Part shown: positions 14,986-29,590 of the stretch, piece by piece
Layout: each line of letters opens with the position of its first letter
Numbering within the stretch: position 1 is the stretch's first letter
Source: Bugula neritina
Lineage: Eukaryota > Bryozoa > Gymnolaemata > Cheilostomatida > Bugulidae
Length of the DNA: 51,153 nucleotides
Direction of reading: 5' to 3'
Assembly: GCA_964035545.1 (NCBI GenBank)
Contig: OZ037771.1
Coordinates: 13,646,980 to 13,698,132 of the forward strand
The notes under the pieces: generated by a model
The model's database searches: none
Seen by the model: only the letters and a program-made list of their open reading frames with translations
Told to the model about the DNA's origin: nothing
Position numbers and translations under genes: made by a program

Positions 14986-16999
14986 GTATGTGATGATTAA
15001 AAATAGCTGAAAACTGAGGCTTATTATTAAATATTCTCATCAAAATCAACTTTCTAGAAAGTCTCCTGCATTAGCCACAGTATAACTATGAAAAAATGGT
15101 ATCATTATTATCGCCATGGCAACCGGTTAACAATAGCAACTGTTATACAAGTGGAAAACTCACGTGTTGCTCTCTTGTATTACTACCTGATATAATACCC
15201 CTATTGAAATTCAGGGGTATAACAAATAGATTTACCTCTCCGTGGAGTATCATTCTATCTAAAGTAGAAGAGATTAGGAAATTTTGACAGAGGAATGATA
15301 CAATGACTGGAACATTAGAGTTAAACAATTTAAAGTCAAATATTATAAAGAATTGAAATGTAATTTTACAATCATATGCAGCTTTTAGTTTTAAATCAAT
15401 TTTCAGACAACAAATCAAAATGCGTAATTTTAAAAGCAATATTTATATATAAATTAAGACATATAAAATAATATATGCAACTTAAGTTTTACCTCTATAT
15501 TTCATTTACAACTCAAATGACACTTATAGCCTGTTTAAAGAGCTTTGAAGTTTTATTGCTACGCAAATATTATATTGTAGTGTACTTGCTAACAAAATTA
15601 TATTACATAGTCTACCAGATACTTCTAAGAACTGCTATAAACATACTTAAGATCACACCCTAAATTTCTAATTTTTTAACAGCTAGTGATTTCACTATTT
15701 CATAGTATTTTTTAATTATAATTAAAAAAAAGAAAGCAAGCATTATTAGTTGTAAACTTACTGTGTATATAGATGGTTTAAGGCAATAGCTTTCTGACTC
15801 GTAAAATTTTTTAGTAAAAACAAAGCCATAAGCTATAACTCTATTACAGTGATAATGCATATCAAAGCTCTTTTTGTAGCTATAGAGCTTTTTTAATGCT
15901 TGCAGAGTTTTATGCCATTATATTCATATAAAACTATTACTTTTTGCTTACAGCCTTTCTTAATTGTGAAAGAGTTAGAACAAAAGTGAGCTATATATAC
16001 TGTGAAGTTATATTTTTGCAAAATGTAATTAATACTATTTCTGTTAAAGTTGGTACGCAATAGAATTTTTTAAATTGATTTTTCATATTTATTAAAGAGA
16101 AGGCAACTACAAAACTCAACTAATAATTTAATAGAAAAATAGAAGCACTGAACTGGCTGAATACATAAAAAAGTATCAAGTGTGTGAGGGAAATAATGCG
16201 CTTAATGCAGTATTTCGACACACAAATAGTGTTACAGAAATTGAAAACATGTTGATGCAATATAGACTTGAAATTCTTTTCTAGCTATAACAAAACATTT
16301 TATGTTAAAAAGGTTTCTTCGTATGCTGCAGCAAGTTGTGCTTCGGACAGAATTTACAGTTTATTGTTCTTGCTTATTAAGATCAACAAAATTGTGGGAT
16401 TGCACAATCAAAACAATAATTACAACATGAACCACATTTATTTTCTCCACCCATTAATTTAGAGTTAGACGAGCATACAGGACTGAATCAGGATGAGTGA
16501 GGATTAACTTAGAGTTGGCAATTAAATACTATGCTAGTAGCATAAGGTTAAGGATAAAGACATATAATTTTACTAACTGTTATTACAACTCTATAATATG
16601 AAGTCTATCATTGTCTAAAGTGTAAGTTTTAGAGTATCATTTCTTGAAATTATAGCCTATATATGATTTAGTATACTTGCAAAAGCCCAACTTTACTTTT
16701 GCACAATAGTGCAGTGCCTTGCATTGCATGAGCAAGCTACTTTCAGCTATGTTCTTCAGTGTTTATTAGTCCTAGTTATTATTGTAGCCATTTATTTTGG
16801 AATTGAAATTGCTTTTTAAGATTAAAATGTTTAAATTCAAAGTCTAAAATAAAGGGCTTGATATGCATTAAAATGTTGCTTTTAACTGAATTGTATATAT
16901 ATTGTTATATATATTATACTAAAGTTGCTACTTTTATCTTTCATAGCTACACAAAGTTTTGCTAAACTATATGCATGTTGTCCTGATATATATTAAGTC
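14986..16999. other. Intergenic, no gene seen
   Basis: AT-rich DNA. The only structure I noted is a small hairpin at about 15194-15220 (ATACCCCT and AGGGGTAT). Reading frames here are short and lack family or domain signals. Confidence 0.5.
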
Positions 17000-17185
17000 A
17001 CCATCCCTGTGAGACAAAACTCTGATGAAAGGGGTTTTTGTTAAATCATTTTATTTAGATGAAGCACAGGAGCAATTATGACTGTTTGCTCTTCCTAACA
17101 TCACATGGTCTTTGTCTGGCTGAACCCATGACTTTGTGCTTATTGCTAGGCAAATGCTTTAATGCCTAGACCACAGCTGCTCCCC
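17000..17185 (-). mobile_element. tRNA-derived SINE, copy 2
   Basis: Minus strand: GGGGAGCAGCTGTGGTCTAG head, GCATTTGCCTAGCAATAAGC, GATGTTAGGAAGAGCA, CAGTCATAATTGCTCC, then TTTAACAAAAACCCC and an end at CACAGGGATGG. Same family as copy 1. It faces copy 3 about 470 bases away, so the pair forms a large inverted repeat. Confidence 0.8.
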
Positions 17186-17656
17186 TGTTGCTTTAATATA
17201 TTGTAGCACTCAGTAAAATCTATTGAACTCTAAAATTGTGTATTTAGTATTTAAACTATATATATATATATATATTTACATTGTTGCAGAAATGTCATTT
17301 AAATAGAATCTGCATCTATTTCTGTACCGTTACCATCGGTACTATAATATACATATTAAAGCCGTGACTGATGCATTCATTTGAAATAATATTTACTTCA
17401 AATATGTGAGAGCATAGTGGTCCCTATATAATATGCTGTAATGCAATTACATTTGAAAAAAGTTGCTCTAGAGCACTTAAGGTATATATGCAATATATTG
17501 AATAAAGCGGAATGCTTGCAACAAGTATATTATATTATGCTTCATGTTGCGAGTGTATAAAACAACAGTCAAATCACAAGTTATATTGAGCACATTCTCA
17601 CACTTACATGCACAAGCTGTTATATATTAGAGACAAGACTCTATTCTCTTAGAAAG

Positions 17657-17828
17657 GAGCAGCTGTGGTCTGAGGATTAGAGCATTTGCCTAGTAAACAC
17701 GAAGTCATTGGTTCAGCCGGACAACAGCCATTGGTGATGTTAGGAAGAGCATCTAGTCATAATTGCCTCATCTGGATAAGTCCTTAACTTGCTTTAACAA
17801 AAGTCTATCAGCGGTGCCTCACAGGAAT
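17657..17828 (+). mobile_element. tRNA-derived SINE, copy 3
   Basis: Plus strand: GAGCAGCTGTGGTCTGAGGA head, GCATTTGCCTAGTAAACACG, B-box-like TTGGTTCAGCC, body GGTGATGTTAGGAAGAGCAT then TAGTCATAATTGCC, tail TTTAACAAAAGTCTATCAG, end near CACAGGAATAG. Best-preserved head of the four copies. Confidence 0.8.
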
Positions 17829-18024
17829 AGTGACTGTAAACTTGCGTGAGTTTTTATATTTTCTTATAAGGACTGTAATATATATGAACATTAGGCTGAT
17901 TAATAATAGCCTGCTTAAAGATTATTAGCACACTCTTGCAATAATTTTTATTCAATCAAATAAAAGTGAGTGATTTACAGTGTAATTAGAAATGAAAAAT
18001 CAGGTATCTGGTGTAACATGGTTG

Positions 18025-18104
18025 AGTTTGACATATATGAGCAGGTGTCTGTTTCTATAACAGTACATTGCAAAGTTTGACATTTAAGAGCAGGTGTCTC
18101 TTTT
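18025..18104 (-). repeat. Short direct duplication over the stop-codon end of gene D
   Basis: AGTTTGACATWTAWGAGCAGGTGTCTSTTT-type sequence occurs at 18025-18053 and again at 18074-18104, 49 bases apart. The second copy contains the real last codons (DTCS) and stop of gene D; the first is a diverged copy in the 3' untranslated region. Confidence 0.6.
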
Positions 18105-21100
18105 ACTGTCATAGGTCTTAGTCTTATCTGAACAGCTTGATAAGAGTAAAGCTCGGACAACTTCACCATCTTCGTTTTTGATTGCAGAAACTGTTCTGTA
18201 AACAAATAGACATATTGTTGTGACAAATGAACATCAGATCTATATAGAAGTTATACATATTATTTAGACTATACACATGCACATATACCTAATGTAATAT
18301 GTTGCGATTAGCAAGCATTATAGTGTTATTATAGGTCCGCGGGTTCAAATCCCAGCAGGAGCAACTATGTTATACCTAAGTTTGCAAAATTTTTCATACA
18401 CTATACTTGCTAGTAAAACAACAATTTATTTTTCTATGCAAAGATGTTGAGATTCTACTTCTAAAAACTTGCTCTGCATGGCTTAAAAATTTGCTATAGT
18501 AATCTTGTAAAAGTTAGTTAAGACTATATGCAAAAGCATTTTTAAGTGAATTGATGTACAAGGGGCATAAATGGTTTTATACTTGTTAAGCCTATATAGA
18601 ATAGCAAGCAATGCAATCTTTATTTTAAAGCACATTAAAATTGGAACAACTTACGGTGATGTTTGGAATGGCAAAAATATTCCTAAATCCTTCATTAGCT
18701 GGTAGTTATTGAGTGTGGGTTGAGTTTTATTTCTTATCACAGATGGAAGTTCTCTTTTGTTGACAGTGAACCACTGATCAGTTTTCCAGATAACAGTTAG
18801 GACGTTGTCAGCACAGTTATAGATAGGCTCCGAATCCGGGAAGAGTAAACTACAGTCTGAAATATCAAGGAGCATGTAAACATAGGATAGTTGATTTTGT
18901 GTGTGTGTTGTGTGTTGTGTTGTGTGTTGTGTGTGTGTTGTGTGTGTTGTGTGCGTGTGTGCGTGTGTGTTGTGTGTGTGTGTGTTGTGTGTGTGTTGTG
19001 TGTGTGTTGTGTGTGTGTGTTGTGTGTGTGTTTTGTGTGCGTTGTGTGTGTTTTGTGTGCGTTGTGTGTGTGTTGTGTGCGTGTGTGCGTGTTGTGTGCA
19101 TGTGTGCGTGTGCGCGTGTGCGCGTGTGCGTGTGTGCGTGTGTGCGTGTGTGCGTGTGTGCGTGTGTGCGTGTGTGCCTGTGTGCGTGTGTGCGTGTGTG
19201 TGCGTGTGTGCGTGTGTGCGTGTGTGCGTGTGTGCGTGTGTGCGTGTGTGCGTGTGTGCGTGTGTGCGTGTGTGTGTGTGTGTGTGAATAATTGAGTTAC
19301 CTTTGTCACAGGCTTTGGCAATATGCTTTTTACGCAATGTAAGCTCCTGGCTCAAAATCTTCTTGAATTCGCTATTTTGTAGAAAGTGGCATGGCAACGA
19401 GTACTTAGATGTGAAAATCAGCCTCCTCACTATTGGTGACACTAAAATATTATAAATAAATTTAAATTGCTTTTTTGAGTAATTATCAATTGTAATGAAT
19501 TACCTCAATGCATTGTTCAGGTCGTTTTCTATAAACAATTTAGTATTTACTTACTCTTTACAAAAATAAAGTATTCACATGTCCTATTTATTACTTTAAT
19601 ATCTCCTATAAGGTAGTTCCTTTGAACATTTTGGTCTGACAGATTGATTTCTGTTGACTTCTGGCCAGGTGTCACCAAGACTGTGATGTTTTGATATGGA
19701 CAAAGGTTGTCACCTACAGCGTAGCAGAAGTACATAATCTAGACATACATATACCTACAGCAATACAGTATAACTGCATTATAGTCAAACATGGATCATT
19801 ACCTACTTCTAGAACAATAAATTAGTAATACACAAATTATTACCTACAGCATAGAATAATACATTAACTATATAGTTAATGTATTTATTCCATGCTGTAG
19901 GTAATAATGTACCATATGACCATATATGGTCAAAGGTTGTACTACCTATAATAGCAGTAAACTATTATAGCATTAAATAAACTCATTTATTTCCCGGAGC
20001 ATGAATGAATTGCACATTAAAATATCACATTGATCAGTTGCTTCCTATATAATTATGAAAACTTTCATCTTTTAGTAGTTATCTAATGTGATTGATTTAG
20101 GTCTTTAACTCAAACAAGTCTTTTTCTTACCGCTTAATTTTATAATCTTATTATTCAATCCTACATAAATTTCCTCTCCAACATTTAAGATTGACCATGC
20201 TTCTTCCATAAATGAACTACTCGCTTCACATTTCTTTTCTCCATGAAAGCAAACTGGGCCAACTGTCTTCTTGTTCATATCTAATAACTTCAATTGGTGA
20301 TTTTCAGCAATGAGAAAAAAGCCGTCAGCAATTTTCTTAATGTCTCTAATATCGGTAAATCTAGATTCTTGAAGACTTCCAACCTTGTTACCATTTTCCT
20401 TTTTAGAACCTGCTAGTATACTAGCTTTCAAATGACCAGTTTTAGACCAGCTCAATTTAGTTATAAAATTATAGCTGTTGCTGTTACCGATTAGTAACTC
20501 TTGCCCGTGCCACACCAAGTTATTTGGCTTGTCGAAATACCATAAACTCCTCGAAACCATTTTGAATTTTCCGGTGAGTATATTAACTGAAATTATTTGA
20601 TTTAGATACTCATCTGTTACTACTAAGTTGCCAGGATTTCTGACATCCAGTTGAACTCCCCACGGATAAAGAAAGTCCTTATTATACGGGGGATGCCTGT
20701 TGCATTTTCCAGTCAAAACTTTTACTTGGCCACTTTTCCTTTCCAGAGTTTTTATGCAGTAAAATGTACGGTCAACTAGAACCAAGAAGCTAGCATTAAT
20801 TTGAATAAAACTTGAGACTGCATGATTATATGGGAGCAAGTTTGTAGTTGTGTTCCCGTTTGTAGTGAAAAGTCCACGGTATGTAGCGACTATAAGACTT
20901 CCATCATTCTTATACTTGTCAACCTCCATAGAATAGACCATTTCATTTGTGTTCAGAAAAACCTCCACCTTGTTGTAAGTTACACTGAAATAAAATAAAT
21001 TTTGTACTCCTTCAAGCTGACTATAATATTGTTAACATTCTTTATATAATTTGAAATGTTGAAGCATTTGGAAAAGTGATGCAACTTAAATTACGTAATG

Positions 21101-21850
21101 CAAATTAACCTGTATATTCAACTTAAATATGAAACAAATTTTTACCAAGTAATGTAACTATTATATCCATTAAAAAAACTTCTAATTAAGCATACATGTT
21201 AACATCTTAAAGTATCTAATAAAAAGTGAATGCAGATTAACAATTCATTGTTAAAAAACCAGTAAATCCAATTAAAGTTGACTAAAATAAACATATTATA
21301 TAAAAACAACAACTTGCAATTATTTTTTTCTCTTTTTTAAAAAGTTCCAGCAAGTGTTTTATATAGCAGCAGAAGTTACAAAATCAGTTAACGTAACATT
21401 TTTGTATATTCAAATATTTCCACATATTCCGATATTGTTAGCAATAATAATTTTTTTCATTCATTTGCGTCTGGTATTTAAACCTAACCCTGCAAACAGT
21501 TAGATTGTCTGTTTATACTTGTTTATCATTACATTTAATTTTGTGAGGATATTTCTATTATATATATATATTTTTTTTTTTACTTATTATATAACCATAT
21601 ATGAGTTATTTTTTTAAATTAGAACTCCATTATTAAATAGAAATTTCAAGTTTATACACTTACCTAGTAGGAAGTTCCTTACAACAACCAATGCTAAAGG
21701 CGTATGCCAGTACAGCCTAAAATGTAAAATAAAAACTCAATAATCTACAATATGAAGCAATTATATATAATTATAATAAATGGATAATTAAACTGAGAAA
21801 GATTATCTTATGGCAGCTTTACTTACACATGCAGCAAACCACCGATGCAT
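18084..21850 (-). CDS. Gene D: secreted NHL-repeat protein with M2-M3-M4-M5 tail (514 aa model)
   Basis: Exons: 21850-21827, 21716-21664, 20984-20131 (NHL), 19713-19555 (M2), 19441-19301 (M3), 18856-18655 (M4), 18195-18084 (M5, stop TAA). Signal peptide [16 protein letters not shown]. The propeller (residues about 26-310) keeps [60 protein letters not shown] and [14 protein letters not shown]. It lacks the GYxDG turn seen in the other copies and has the shortest NHL exon of the family. M2 (311-363) is the short form, [12 protein letters not shown]3 is [18 protein letters not shown]4 contains [13 protein letters not shown], and M5 ends [18 protein letters not shown]. Most similar to gene C in M2 and M4. 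The M3-M4 intron is almost filled by a GT/GC array of nearly 400 bp. Function unknown; extracellular role inferred. Confidence 0.9.
18301..18366 (+). repeat. tRNA-like fragment (B-box and T-arm)
   Basis: CGGGTTCAAATCCC is a good T-arm/B-box, and GTTGC at the start can pair with GCAAC at the end, but no D-arm or anticodon arm is clear. Probably a decayed tRNA or SINE. It lies in the M4-M5 intron of gene D. Confidence 0.35.
18898..19286. repeat. Compound GT/GC microsatellite, about 390 bp
   Basis: It begins as GT runs broken by TTG (TGTGTTGTG units) and grades into regular GTGTGTGC units, ending in pure GT. It fills most of the M3-M4 intron of gene D and ends 15 bases before the M3 exon. Long readings here (CV or TH repeats) are not genes. 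Confidence 0.95.
19837..19908. repeat. Near-perfect palindrome in the NHL-M2 intron of gene D
   Basis: ATTATTACCTACAGCATAG followed by AATAATACATTAACTA is mirrored by TAGTTAATGTATTTATTC and CATGCTGTAGGTAATAAT, giving arms of about 34 bases with very few mismatches and almost no loop. Further ACCTACAGC-like words lie at about 19712, 19751 and 19801. Confidence 0.85.
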
Positions 21851-22956
21851 CCTCGCTTTGGTAGAAGTTTAGCAATTCAAGAATATGCTAATATATTCTA
21901 AGAAAAGACAAAGTGGAAGTGTAGCTGTGTCAGTACAATTATATATAATTTGTTGAGCTATAATTGTTATTTGGATTTCTTTCTTCCTTGTTGCACAATA
22001 GTTTTCACAGTTGACCGTATGATTATGTATATATTATACATTAAAACTAACATGATATTAAAATCTTGTTTCTATTTATAAGAAAAAGTTATTATCTTGG
22101 ATAACAGCATGGAACTACAAATTAAAATAACTAGCATTGGCATAATATTATTATATACAATTTCTTATAATTTTCTGCTATATATGTCAGGGCTTTCAAG
22201 TAGAATATTATATGTACGCGTCATAATAGTAATTTCTATTCCCATTGTTTGCTTGATGGTCAATGGCCACACATGCAGCGCTTTGTTAATATTATAAATA
22301 TGATAGTAATAACATTCAGTTTGTATTCAATATAATAATTTAGCTCATAGGCTGTATATATAGTAGATTTTCAGTATATCAGAGTACTACCCTATAATTT
22401 TAATTATTATTTCAACAGTATTGCAAATTACAGAGAAATATAATTCCATCTTTGAGAAATCAGATTGAATTAGAAAAACAATCTATAACAATTGGAAAAA
22501 CATGTTTTTGAATAATTATAATAATTTAAATTAGTAGCCTACTATTATTAGAACAAAAAACTATGTAGTTATTAGTTCATTATTAATTGTTTATAATTAG
22601 TATGAGAGTTAACTTCATATAATAAAATATTTTAAAAATATTTATTGCTAATTATGAAAATTTTGAAACAGTACCTTCACTGAACTTGTTGGATAAATTA
22701 AGTGTTTGTTAGAAGGTCACAAATTATGATTTATTTATACCTATACTGACACTTGATTACCATACTTATTAAGTGCAGCCACACGCACAAGTTAAATTTA
22801 AAAAATTAGAAAGAACCTCAAAAATCTGTCAAATTTTTTAGTGTCACAATAATTTCTAATCAAAGTAAACACATTATTTTGAATTGGTTAAACATTTTTT
22901 TTTGCTTTTCTATGCAATGCAGGGTGTTAAACATGATTGTGACTCAAACATGTCAC
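21851..22956. other. Spacer between genes D and C, no gene seen
   Basis: 1.1 kb of AT-rich DNA with no exon, tRNA or strong repeat. An AATAAA on the minus strand near 22736-22731 could end gene C, about 220 bases past its stop. The D promoter is presumably near 21.9 kb but is not recognisable. Confidence 0.45.
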
Positions 22957-24015
22957 TCAATTGCAGGTGTCTGTTTTGGTATCATATATTCTGGACACAT
23001 CAGCACAAGTGGATTTGAGAAATGCCTGGACAATTTCTCCATCTGAGTTCTGCATTGCAACAACCATCCTAAAAATCATAAAAATTACCTGCTGATAGTA
23101 CAACTATAATAAGCTTATGGTTAATTCTAAGAGTAGCGTTTTTATAATTTGTGAATAGTTTTGACTTTAAAATCATATGTAAATTCTTTGTCATAACTTA
23201 CAAAGCTTTTTTATCTAAAGAAGGTTTACAATTTTTGTAGAGCGCATGCACTAGAACTTAAATGACAACAGAGTAAAATAGAGAAATGTGATTTGTACAG
23301 AACTTATAAATATTATAGCTCAACATCAACAATTCATTCAATTATTTAAAAGTTGAAATAGGTATGTGCCAAAGAATACTCCAACATTTTTTTCTTGCCC
23401 CCAAACTTAATAAAATGTTACCAAGAATGAATTAAATAATAATTAAATCTTTAATCAAAGTTTTAAAAAAAATATTTTCACCCTTTTCACACCACAAACA
23501 TTTTTTTATTGTTATTAAAGTTAAAGTTTTTATTAAAGGTAGACAACCTACGGTAATTTTTTAAGATGGAGATAAATTCCGAGATTTTTCATAAATTGGG
23601 AGTTGTTGAGTTTGGTCTGAATTTTACTTATCACAGCTGGAACTTCTGTAATGTTGGCTGAATACAGCTGGTCAGTGGTCCAGATAGCAGTCAAAACATC
23701 ACCATCACAGTTATAGATTCGCTCAGAATCAGGAGATGATACGTTACATTCTGAAATGCCAAGCAGAGAGCATAATTAAGCAGTTGAGTCTCTTATGTAA
23801 TACTTATGTAATACATTGCACATTCAGATAGATCTAGCTTAGATTCAATTTAAGATTAAATTAGACTAGTTACATTCTCTCTCTCTCTCTCTCCCAAACA
23901 CACACACACACACAGACACGCAAACACACACGCACACAAACACATGCACACACACAGACACGCAAACACACACGCACACAAACACATGCACACACACACA
24001 CAGACACACAAACAG

Positions 24016-24056
<41 letters not shown>

Positions 24057-24073
24057 AACACACACACACGCAC

Positions 24074-24123
<50 letters not shown>

Positions 24124-26793
24124 GCACACACACACACACACACACACCGACACACACACCAACACGCACGCACGCAGGCAGGCAGGCAGGCAGGCAGAAA
24201 GATACACACATACACACATGTAAATTGCACATTGAGATATATTTTCTAACAAACTACATTGTATTGTTACCTTTGTCACAGATTTTATCAATATGCCTTT
24301 GCCTGAGGTTGAGTGCATCAGTCATGGCATTTAGAAAACTTTTCTCTTGTAAGAAATAGCACGGCAGCTGATACTGAACTTGAAAAGCTAGCTTTCTCAC
24401 TATTGGCGATTCTACATATATATTAAAGCAACTCTCAATATATATATATATATAACCTAAAAATTATAATAATATAATGGAAAAATAATGTAAAAGATAA
24501 CTACAGCATAAACCATTCAGCTATATATCAACTAACTTTCAACTATGACGAAAGATTCACACATCTTGCTTGTTATTTTATGAACTCCTATTGTGAAATT
24601 TTCTTTAGAAATTCCATCTGTCAGAAAAACCTCAACTGAATTCTGGCCAGGCTTTAGGAAGACCGTGATGTTTTCATATAAACACAGATTATCACCTATG
24701 CAAGACAAATGAAAAAAAGCAAACCTAGATTGTAATTAACATCGCAACAGAAATAAAATATTTAAACATAGATATAATCATCTATAACACAAAGGAAAGG
24801 AACAACAGGTATTATTAATATTTATGCAACAATTAAAAGTGTTTTTATATTGTAGCCAGATGTGAAGGTAGGATCAATACTATTTATAGAAGCATCTTTG
24901 ATACAGCAGACAATCCAATTAGGAAAACCTTTTTTAAATCAGATTTTGATAGAGTTTAAAAGAATATGTGTTATACAATATTACTGTACCGTATAGCTTA
25001 TATATATCATTGTACATTCCAACATAGACCTCTCGACCAATTTTCAGCAAAGACACAGGTCCAAATGGCAGCAAGCTACTAGTTTCACAGTCAAGTTCTC
25101 CGCTGAAACAAACTGGCCCAATCAAATGCTTGTTTAGATCTAGCAGCTTCAGTTTTCTGTTTCCATAATCTGCCACAAGGAAAAGGCCATCTGCAACTTC
25201 TTCCATGCTATAAATACTCCTCAACTTAGCTTCATTGACTTTACCGATTTTATCACCGGGGGTTGTTTTGGAACCAACTACAACGTCGTTGCTAATAGTT
25301 CCATTACTAGACCAGCTAACTTTAGTAATAAAGTAATAGTAGTTAGTAACAAATAGATCCATACCATCCCACCGTAATCCACTTGGCTCCTTAAACCCGA
25401 ACTTGAGAATCGTCTTTAGTGTTCCAGTATTTATATCAACAGAGACCAATGCTTGGTTATATTGATCAGTGACCAGCAACATGCCTGGATTCCTAACATC
25501 TAGTTCCAGTCCCCAGGGGTGGAAGAACTGTCCCTTCGTAACCCCGTATTCGGTATAACCGGTGGTGTTACAAGTTCCAGCTAAAACTTTTATCTGTTTA
25601 TTTCTTCTGTTGATGGTTTTGATACAGTGGTTCCTGTAGTCCACTAGAGCCACAAAACTGCTGTTAATTTGTGCAAAGCTAGTTATTGTCATTTTGTTTG
25701 AAGTAAGGACTGTAGATGTTTTTCCATCTGTTGTTAAAAGATCTTGAGAAGTGCTGACTAAGAGACTTCCATCTTCCTTGTATTGGTCAACCTCCATGTC
25801 ATATACTGTATTCGAAATCTTAAGAAACAGTTCCGAACTTCTGTAGGATACGCTAAAATGAAATAAATTAAAAAAATTGTTGGTGTACGTAGGCCTATTT
25901 GTAACAAAAGTGATAAAAATATAAAACATACTTGAAGGAATATATAATATAATTTTACTATATTGAACCTTTTTCCAATCTGGTTGACAAACAACAAATA
26001 AAATATGTTTTAAATTTTTTTATAGCTACGGTAATTTTAGAGATTTTCCAGCATTATCAAACATTGTGTGTTATTGTTGTGAAATTGTGCCTCATGAAAT
26101 ATGCATTTCAGAGTTATATTCTTTTTACCAATTTATCGTGTTGCAACAATTAACACTGATACCGGAAATTTGTTGTCCGAAATTCCGGATCCCAATTTTC
26201 AGACAACAAAGGATATTTTGTGTGCGTGTTATTTGTTATATTTGTATAAAAGCAGGCAAGTTTCAGTGTAGATTCAGTCTACCACTGGAGCTTGCTTGTG
26301 AAGGACCTAATTTCTACTCTACAATAAAAGCTGCTATTATCTACAACTTCATCACTTCTTGTTCTCTCCTAAGTCACATTTGACCCACAAGTTTATCACA
26401 CTATTTTAGAAAAAAATAGCAGTCTATAGCACAGATGTACAAGTAATTGGAAATTAAAATAAATAAGGAGCCTAAACGCCACTGTGAACAGTTTTTAATA
26501 GTTTAGTCTCCTTCATTAGTTCCACCAACCATTGCGCTAAATAAAACTATGACCACAAGATTGTGCAAATATTCTACTCAGACTATTAGAAATGAAAAAA
26601 CTTAAAGCCTACCTTGAGTTATATTGCCAGTTAGCCCCAGCAATTCCAGCAAGTATGATCACAATCTAAAAAATATTTCAATACTATATTATATATATTA
26701 TGTTATAATTAAATTAATTTATTTGAATTCTGTTAGCTGTGTAACATTACTTGAAGTACTTACAATTATTGTGAGGAAACTGGAGCATGTCAT
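22957..26793 (-). CDS. Gene C: secreted NHL-repeat protein with M2-M3-M4-M5 tail (518 aa model)
   Basis: Exons: 26793-26764, 26665-26613, 25852-24990 (NHL), 24695-24537 (M2), 24411-24271 (M3), 23750-23552 (M4), 23068-22957 (M5, stop TGA). The start gives a strong signal peptide (MTCSSFLTIIIVIILAGIAG). The propeller (residues about 28-315) shows VDYRNHCIKTINRR, LAGTCNTTGYTEYG, PWGLELDVRNPGMLLVTDQY, FLVADYGNRKLKLLDL and VCFSGELDC. M2 (316-368) starts GDNLCLYENIT, with CLY instead of the usual CPY. M3 is ESPIVRKLAFQVQYQLPC; M4 has IYNCDGDVLTAIWTTDQLYS; M5 has STCADVSRIYDTKTDTCN. Closest to gene D. A CA-rich array fills the M3-M4 intron, and a compound GT array lies 130 bases upstream of the start codon. 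Extracellular glycoprotein inferred; function unknown. Confidence 0.9.
23876..24220. repeat. Compound CT/CA/GGCA microsatellite, about 345 bp
   Basis: CT run, then CA runs broken by CAGACACG, CAAACA and CATGCA words, including a roughly 43-bp unit repeated twice at about 23911-23996, then pure CA, and finally a GGCA tetranucleotide run near 24176-24196. It lies in the M3-M4 intron of gene C, the same intron that holds the gene D array. Confidence 0.95.
26169..26212. repeat. Small hairpin in intron 2 of gene C
   Basis: TTTGTTGTCCGAAATT and AATTTTCAGACAACAAA are inverted with an 8-10 base loop. No further structure; perhaps a remnant of a small inverted-repeat element. Confidence 0.5.
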
Positions 26794-26922
26794 TGTCAAC
26801 TTTGAGAAGAAGATATTTAGCTTTTCAAACGGAGCTGTTGAACTGTAGTTCTTGGCCTATTTGTGCAGTAAATAACTACTAGCAGTAAGGTGGTGATAAT
26901 ACTCCATGTTATCTATGTTATG
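26794..26922. other. Immediate upstream region of gene C
   Basis: 130 bases between the start codon of C and a large microsatellite. No core-promoter motif is convincing. Confidence 0.3.
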
Positions 26923-26997
26923 TAAACACACACAAACATACACACATAGCTACACACACCCACGCCCACGCCCACGCCCACGCCCACGCCCACGCAC

Positions 26998-27073
<76 letters not shown>

Positions 27074-27133
27074 GTGCATGTGTGTGTGCGTGTGCGTGTG
27101 CGTGTGCGTGTGCGTGTGCGTGTGCGTGTGCGT

Positions 27134-27203
<70 letters not shown>
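26923..27203. repeat. Compound array: CA, (CCCACG)n, GT, (GTGCGT)n, GT
   Basis: ACACACAAACATACAC, then six or so CCCACG hexamers, then GT about 65 bp long, then GTGCGT hexamers at about 27086-27146, then pure GT to 27203. The CA/CCCACG left side and the CGTGTG right side are inverse to each other and meet at the GCACGCGTGTG junction near 26993-27003, so the array can fold back. It begins 130 bases upstream of the gene C start codon. Confidence 0.93.

Positions 27204-29590
<2,387 letters not shown>

Noticed and set aside
17975-18226. 83-residue minus-strand frame over gene D exon M5
   Set aside because: Wrong frame; the M5 exon in the correct frame gives the family ending DTCS and a stop at 18084.
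22097-22297. 66-residue plus-strand frame with hydrophobic stretches
   Set aside because: AT-rich codons give Ile/Leu/Tyr by composition; there is no family match, and it lies in the spacer between C and D.
23876-24220. Regularly spaced CAGACACGCAAACACA units considered as a CRISPR-like array
   Set aside because: The units are contiguous low-complexity CA derivatives without unique spacers, and the locus is animal nuclear DNA.
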